A stretch of 64,000 nt of DNA from Persicaria tinctoria. Lineage: Eukaryota; Streptophyta; Magnoliopsida; Caryophyllales; Polygonaceae. How positions within the stretch are numbered: position 1 is the first letter of the stretch; each line of letters begins with the position of its first letter. Below are positions 58,441 through 64,000 of the stretch, in pieces. The notes below the pieces were generated by a model that worked only from the letters and a program-made list of their open reading frames with translations, was not told the origin of the DNA and made no database searches. The stretch lies in the NCBI GenBank assembly GCA_037127255.1, contig JBANSL010000008.1, positions 1,388,896 through 1,452,895 of the forward strand, in the 5' to 3' direction. A program made the position numbers and the translations under genes.

Positions 58441-60370
58441 AAATAGCGCACACCCCCAATTTGGGTTGCTATTTGGGGTGTCCAATCATAGAAGGACGAA
58501 TGTCGAAAGATGATTTCAAGGACCTACTAATAAACACCAAATCTCAACTGCACAAATGGAAGGCAAATTGCCTCTCACAAGCTGGAAGATGTACTCTAAT
58601 CAAAACAACGCTATCAGCTAAATCATTACATATAATGCAATGTTTTATGCTACCTAAATCTGTTCACACAGAATTAGATAAAATCAATCGGAATTTCCTC
58701 TGGAACAAAGGCCCAAATCATAAACCACTTATTAGTTGGTTCGATATCTGTAAAACAAAGGATAATGGAGGTCTTGGCCTCCGATGCTCGGAGGATATGA
58801 ACAAAGCTTTACATATGAAACTGATATGGAAAATTTTAGCAGATCCTACTAGCCCATGGGTTATCCTAATAAAAGAAAAATATCTAAAAAACAATAATAT
58901 TCAAAACTATCAAAAGCGAGGTGGCTCCTCGTGGCAATGGGCACAACTAATAAAATTAATACATTTATTTAAACTAGGTCTCCAATGGTCTATTGGGGAT
59001 GGTTCGGCCATTAATTTTTGGCGTGACCTATGGATGGGCTCTTCACCCCTAAAAACATTAATCTCAACTACACAACAGATTGATGAATCAATAAACATAA
59101 AATAATTCATAAAAGAAAACAAAACATGGGATCGGAATAAATTACATGAAAAACTACAACGAATTCTACCAAATGATCTAATAGAAACAATCACCACAAT
59201 ACCAATACCACAAAACATTCATGTTGACAGATTATATTGGAAATGGAGCAAAAACGGATGGTTTACGACAAAATCTGCAATTGATATGATACATAAATAT
59301 AAAAACCATACAAGCTCGGATATAAGCTGGGTTTGGGACCTTAATGTGCCTCCCAAAATAAAATCTTTTATATGGAAAATACTCAAAAATGGAGTACCCA
59401 CTACTGTTAGATTGGCATCTCGACGACTTGGTATTCCTACTAACTGTACGTCCACACTGTGACTCCTGTTATAAGGATTTAAACCATCTATTATGGGATT
59501 GCCCCATCACTAAGAACACTCTAATGGCAAATGACACGGGATCTTTTATGAAAGTCCATGGTTGTTTTAATAAAGGGGGTCATTTAAATGACACAATATG
59601 GAATATCAAGAACACAATTGGGAAAACTAGATTTGAAGACCTAGCGTTTGTTTGGTGGGGAGTCTGGTTCTCCAGAAACAAAACACTTTTTGACAATATA
59701 AACCTAGACATAAGAAGGATTTTATCTTTCAAAAAGGATCAAAAATTTATCTGGGTAACTTCACAATCAAAGGAAAATACACAAGAACATGTATTTGCTA
59801 CACAAAAGGGTACACAACCCAGATTGACTTCAAGAAGGAAAAGAACCAAATGGAAACCCCCTCCAAATGACACTTACAAACTTAACTTCGACGACTCTCT
59901 TTCCTTGAACGATAGGGGCACTTTTGGGTTTATCATTCGTGATTCTCATGGCTCTCCTATTTCTTGCGGTTGGGGACCATCACCTATCAATTCGGTATGT
60001 GGATGTGAAAGCCATGGTCTCTGGAGTAGTATATTAGCTGCAAAAAACTTAAACATTAGAAATTTGATAGTTGAAGGAGACAACTTAACAATTATTAAAA
60101 GTTTAAAAGGTTTGGGGAAGCCTACTGGAGACTCTAATATGATTGTCTCAGACAGTCTAGTCTCGCTGGGCTTCTTTGGTTATGTTGAGATTCGTCATGT
60201 CTTTCGAGAAGCAAATCTAATGGATGATCGTTTATCACGTCTCTGTTCTGCTTCACATGGATCTATGACTCCTAATGATTCTCTATTGCGTAGTCTCATC
60301 CGTAAGGATGCTCTTGTCTGATAGAGTTTAGCTCTATGGCCAAAAAATTTCCGTTTCAACAAAAAAAAAA
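58440..60370 (+). mobile_element. 5'-truncated L1-type LINE with RNase H domain
   Basis: 58461-59105 encodes the end of the reverse transcriptase (L-G-C-Y-L-G-C-P-I, then W-K-A-N-C-L-S-Q-A-G-R). An in-frame TAA (59103-59105) interrupts it. The frame continues to about 59457 through the zf-RVT region (P-P-K-I-K-S-F-I-W-K), then shifts into 59389-60321, which holds D-L-N-H-L-L-W-D-C-P and a plant-LINE RNase H domain. There the acidic residues expected for catalysis are visible: N-F-D-D-S, C-E-S-H-G-L, E-G-D-N and D-D-R-L. A short A-run at 60360-60370 marks the 3' end. One stop and one frameshift are the only lesions seen in what remains. The 5' half is absent and no target duplication was found. 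Confidence 0.88.
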
Positions 60371-60388
60371 TACAAAAGTCGTGATATA

Positions 60389-60598
60389 ACAATACAAAAG
60401 ATATGGAAAATAACTCCAATTACTTTATGGACTAGATTACAACAACTAAGACACTTTCGTTCTATAGGAAAAAATTTCCTCGGACAAATTAAATTGATAA
60501 ATTGGATTAACCAATTGAATGAAACAGGGCATTTGGAAATTGGAATATTACATTATTACCGGCCACTTCCTGGTTCTTGGTTTTATACTACCACTTAA
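60389..60598 (+). other. Open frame of 69 codons without ATG, unrecognised
   Basis: Directly after the LINE A-run the frame is open from 60389 to TAA at 60596-60598. It reads protein-like (L-W-T-R-L-Q-Q-L-R-H-F and H-Y-Y-R-P-L-P-G-S-W). I cannot name a family. It may be an old gene or organellar fragment, or chance. Confidence 0.25.
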
Positions 60599-62265
60599 TT
60601 TTTCATTTATTTTTCATTTATTGACAGCAGATTTCGTGGGGCCATTGAGAATGTTATGTGGCCGTTAAATTTGTTGTTTTTTGTTCTAACACACATGTAG
60701 TTTTTAATGGTGTAGCTCTTTGGTTTTTCCCTAACGTTAAGATCAAATTGCACTACACTGCATTAAAATAATACAGTAATAGTTTTTTCTACTACTATAT
60801 GATATTTATTTATGAACTTAATACCCTTGTAGACAATAGTTAATTGATTTTATTTTGAAATCTTACTGTAACTTATCGACTAACCTTCATCCATACAGAA
60901 ATACAGTTAGACCATTATAATATAGAGAGGGGGATTTGAACTCTTGATTTATTAATCACTACATATCATTCTTATCAGTTAAGCTAGTAAGCTTAATAAT
61001 GCAGGATCTTTATTTATTAGTCCAGCAAGCATTAACGAAAAATCGATTTCAATCAAAAAGAGGGAATACACGGCGGGGATGGTGGTTTTGAGTCTTTGAA
61101 AATTGACCATTGCCTTTGAACAATTTCTTGTTAGTTGTTACGTACCCTTTTGGAGCTGCAACCCTATCCACGCCATTTGCCCAAATTGCAAATCAATCTG
61201 CCATAAGCTATTCACTTTAATTTCAATTTTGACCAAAAATAATTGGTATGAATAGTTGCCATCGGTTCATGGTCAAACTCTATTAATTATTAAATAATAA
61301 ATCTGAAATAATCACCAATTTTTTTTAAAGATTAGAAAGGACGGTCTAAAAGTCTTTCTTTATAGCGCGTCTTTACGGATGAGAACTCGAAATTCTGGAT
61401 TATCTTCCAAGCAGATGAAATAATCACCGAAGGACCTAGGTGCTGGAAAAATAACATATAATTATTTTAAATTTATCAAAATGTTACTAACTTACTATAT
61501 ATGTCACAATCACACACTTATTTTTCCATACCTTTTGCTAGATTAATTATTGACGCCTTTGTTTTGTGTTTGCGTCAGTATTTGTCAATAGGATGCAATT
61601 TACGCATTTGCACGGGTTCATTGATTTATTTGAGCGCAAAGTGAAATGAATAAATATTTTATTATATTCATGAATTATGAATATAATTGTACTTTGTGAA
61701 TATAAATATATAATTATAGTGTATTATATATTAAAATGAAACTATATATTATTGAGAAGAATACACCTAGGTTGTTCGTCAAATGAAAAGGGAGGACACA
61801 TGACCCCCTTAGGCACCTTTGGTTCCGCCATTGTATACAGAAGTATACACACAATGTATAGCCCATTTGAATACTACCAGCAAGTCCTTTTTAGTGAGTC
61901 ATTCCGAAATGGTTCACACAATGTATAGTCCGTATATGGTATACTAACCTACTAGGATATGGTAATTTGTTGGCTGGAATTGGGTAAATTAGTAAGGATA
62001 AAAGTAGATAGGGCGTGGTAATTAATTAAGAGCATGTACATTGGAGGGCCTCTAGGCCCTTACAATTGCCAACTAAACAAAAAATATAAAAAGAAAAGCA
62101 AAAGTGTTAAGAGCCCCATCCCGGAGCCCCTTATACAAGAGCCCAAAAAGTGAAGCTCTTAGCACGTACAACGACAATACATGTGAATTAACCCTATAAA
62201 AAATGATTTTTAGACATTTTCTATAATTATAAAATAAAATAAAAATTATATTCAAGTGTGAATTA
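60599..62265. other. AT-rich spacer with small tRNA/SINE-like remnants
   Basis: GGGATTTGAACTCTTGATTT (about 60932) followed by AGTTAAGCTAGTAAGCTT is tRNA/SINE-like. The patch at 61873-61912 is listed separately. No gene is recognised. Confidence 0.4.
61873..61912. repeat. Second copy of the tRNA/SINE-like dispersed repeat
   Basis: TACTACC-A/C-CAAGTCCTTTT then GTGAGTCATTCCGAAATGG matches 16357-16400 with a few substitutions. Confidence 0.5.
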
Positions 62266-62273
62266 ATTTTATC

Positions 62274-62982
62274 TAGGGGTGGGCGCGGGACGGGACGGAG
62301 GTCATCCCGCGTCCCGTCCCGCGTAATTTTTGCGGGACGGGATCGGGACGGGATTTACTCTTTTTTTTTTCAATCCCGCGCGGGCCTTGTCCCTCACGGG
62401 ACGGGACGGGACCGGGACGGGACGGGCCTCGTCCCTCAAATAAAAATGATTATAAAAATAAAAAAAAAAAAAAAAATATATATTTTGCGATTTTTAAAGA
62501 CGTAACACATTTAGATCGATAATTTTCTTATATTTTCCGGGTTACCCTATATATATAATATGTACATACACATTACACATATAATATACAGTGTATATGT
62601 ATTACAGTGTGTGTACTAGTGTATATTTTCAAAGATGCAGACTATCCAGTGTCGTTGGGCTAATCTTCCCCTTCTCTAGCTTGCTTTACACAATGTATAT
62701 GTTAGTGTATGTAAATATATACACACTGTATACGTAATATAAAATAATATGTATACTATATATATTATATATTACTATATATATTATATATACTATAATA
62801 TAATACATAACGTATAAATAATATTATATATATGCGGGACGGGACGGGATTTGCGGGATTGGGATGGGTCGTCCCGCGTCCCGTCCCGCATAATTTTTGC
62901 GGGACGGGATTCACTATTTTTTTTCGAAATCCCACCGGGATCGGGACGGAACCGGGATTTGCGGGATTTGTGCACACACCTA
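62274..62982. mobile_element. hAT-type MITE built from GGGACGGGA runs
   Basis: A perfect 8-bp target duplication ATTTTATC (62266-62273 and 62983-62990) flanks it. Ends are TAGGGGTGGGCGCGGG and, reversed, TAGGTGTGTGCAC. Both subterminal zones are full of CGGGACGGGA and its complement TCCCGTCCCG. The middle is TA-rich. 709 bp, no ORF of interest. Confidence 0.9.
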
Positions 62983-63223
62983 ATTTTATCTATCCATAGA
63001 CATCCATTTTGCATTTGTTATTTTTTAAAAAGGTAAATAGTAAAATGTAACTTAAAGGCTCGAGAGTGGGGCTCTCTGATGGGTGTGCAAATAGTAAAAA
63101 GATGGAATGGGTTCCTTAAGCTGATGTGATAGAGGAAAAGTAAGTTAAGGGCTCGAAGCCCGGGTGCTCCACTGTGCATGCTCTAAGTGTCATACACAAG
63201 CCTTTGGTGCGTGAAGTTCTATA

Positions 63224-63460
63224 CTCCCTCCGTTTCCTTTTAATTGACTTTTTACTATTCATGCACGTTTTTTAAGGTGTGAAAAACTATATGAAATAAT
63301 AATTTTTTTAAATATTTTTTTCGACAATCTCATACTTATTGATGATAAGTATAATATTATTAAAAAAATATTTTTAAAATATTAATATTTAATATAGTTT
63401 TTATCGTTATAAAACTACGTGCATGACTTGAAAAAGTCATTTAAAAGGAAACGGAGGGAG
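63224..63460. mobile_element. Stowaway-type MITE
   Basis: It starts CTCCCTCCGTTTCCTTTTAA and ends AAAAGGAAACGGAGGGAG, with TA on both sides. 237 bp. Confidence 0.95.
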
Positions 63461-63543
63461 TACTAAAAAGAACAAAATGATGATTACCTTCAACTGAAAA
63501 ATCAATTACGTGAACACTTTCTTTTCATGTGATTAATCATCTT

Positions 63544-64000
63544 CTTTTTTTTTTTCTTTTTTTTTTTTTTTTTTGACAGTAGGTAAAAAAGAGAAGGGGC
63601 TACATAAACTATACGCTACCTTCATGATCATCCTGACGGGTGATGGTACAAAGATCCCTATTATAAGGGAGAGTAGACAAATTACAAATAGCACCATGTT
63701 TAGCAATATAATCAGCGATCTTGTTTGCTTCTATGTAGCAGTGGTAGAACTCAACATTAATGAAATTGCTCCTTAGTAACTTGATTTTTTCCAAATGTCT
63801 TAGAATTCCCCAGCTTGCTTTGATTTCACCCTTTATGGCTTGAATCGGCACTTGACTATCACTTTCCATATCCCACCTGGCAGGTGCCACCGTGCTAGTG
63901 GGTTTGACAGAGCCATCTACATTGATTTTGTAGAAAGCCCATTTTGGTTTAGTCCATTTTGCTTTACTCCTTTTAATGATTTTGTGTTTAATAGCCTGAC
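63544..64000 (-). mobile_element. LINE 3' end with internally deleted RNase H domain, continues beyond window
   Basis: On the minus strand, from the window edge, the frame reads K-W-T-K-P-K-W-A-F-Y-K-I-N-V-D-G-S, the usual start of the plant LINE RNase H domain. It then jumps to M-E-S-D-S-Q and goes on through Y-I-E-A-N-K-I-A-D-Y-I-A-K-H-G to a stop at 63609. The segment between V-D-G-S and E-S-D-S, which should carry the catalytic glutamate, is missing. A run of about 30 A (T on the plus strand, 63544-63574) is the 3' tail. Confidence 0.85.

Overview
This is plant nuclear DNA, almost certainly from a eudicot and possibly an asterid. The evidence is compact multi-exon genes with GT-AG introns, AT-rich introns and spacers, an intron-containing tRNA-Tyr, and typical plant repeats (Stowaway and hAT MITEs, a MULE, a Helitron, L1-type LINEs). 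I rebuilt exon structures by following reading frame and splice phase. Seven genes come out complete with every exon phase agreeing, one gene is cut by the window edge, and one gene is broken.

Layout, left to right. (1) 1-500, +: 3' end of an alkaline (phyto)ceramidase. (2) 1016-15096, -: NO VEIN (NOV), a 13-exon gene for a protein of about 2,742 residues with a GHKL ATPase N-box and the NOV C-terminal domain. (3) 16903-19324, -: ARPC4, a subunit of the ARP2/3 actin nucleator, with an intronic tRNA-Tyr(GTA) just upstream. (4) 22878-26279, +: O-fucosyltransferase 1-like. (5) 27344-30995, -: TBC-domain Rab GAP. (6) 32221-35274, -: a zinc finger, UBA and PUB domain protein. (7) 35569-38829, +: a Rab escort protein (REP) gene that has lost about 200 codons and carries a frameshift. 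(8) 39664-42374, +: secreted purple acid phosphatase. (9) 52305-55798, -: family PL1 pectate lyase. Several of these genes match, from memory, neighbours in two duplicated Arabidopsis segments (around At4g13710-At4g13750 and At1g04680-At1g04910), so this looks like a less fractionated ancestral block. They are not an operon and no shared pathway is claimed.

The spacers are repeat-rich. 19.6-22.9 kb holds a Stowaway MITE and a 1.46-kb MULE with 10-bp target duplications. 42.4-52.3 kb is a nested, partly palindromic cluster: several copies of one unrecognised repeat family, one split by a 549-bp Helitron, around two inverted copies of a 253-codon ORF with a BED-like zinc finger. 56-64 kb holds two hAT MITEs with perfect 8-bp target duplications, two Stowaways, a 5'-truncated LINE and the end of a second LINE.

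The best candidates for something new are the palindromic BED-finger repeat family, the decayed REP gene with its duplicated bidirectional promoter (including a 7-codon copy of the neighbour's start), a duplicated pseudo-exon inside the phosphatase gene, and the ATPase plus nuclease-like architecture of NOV.
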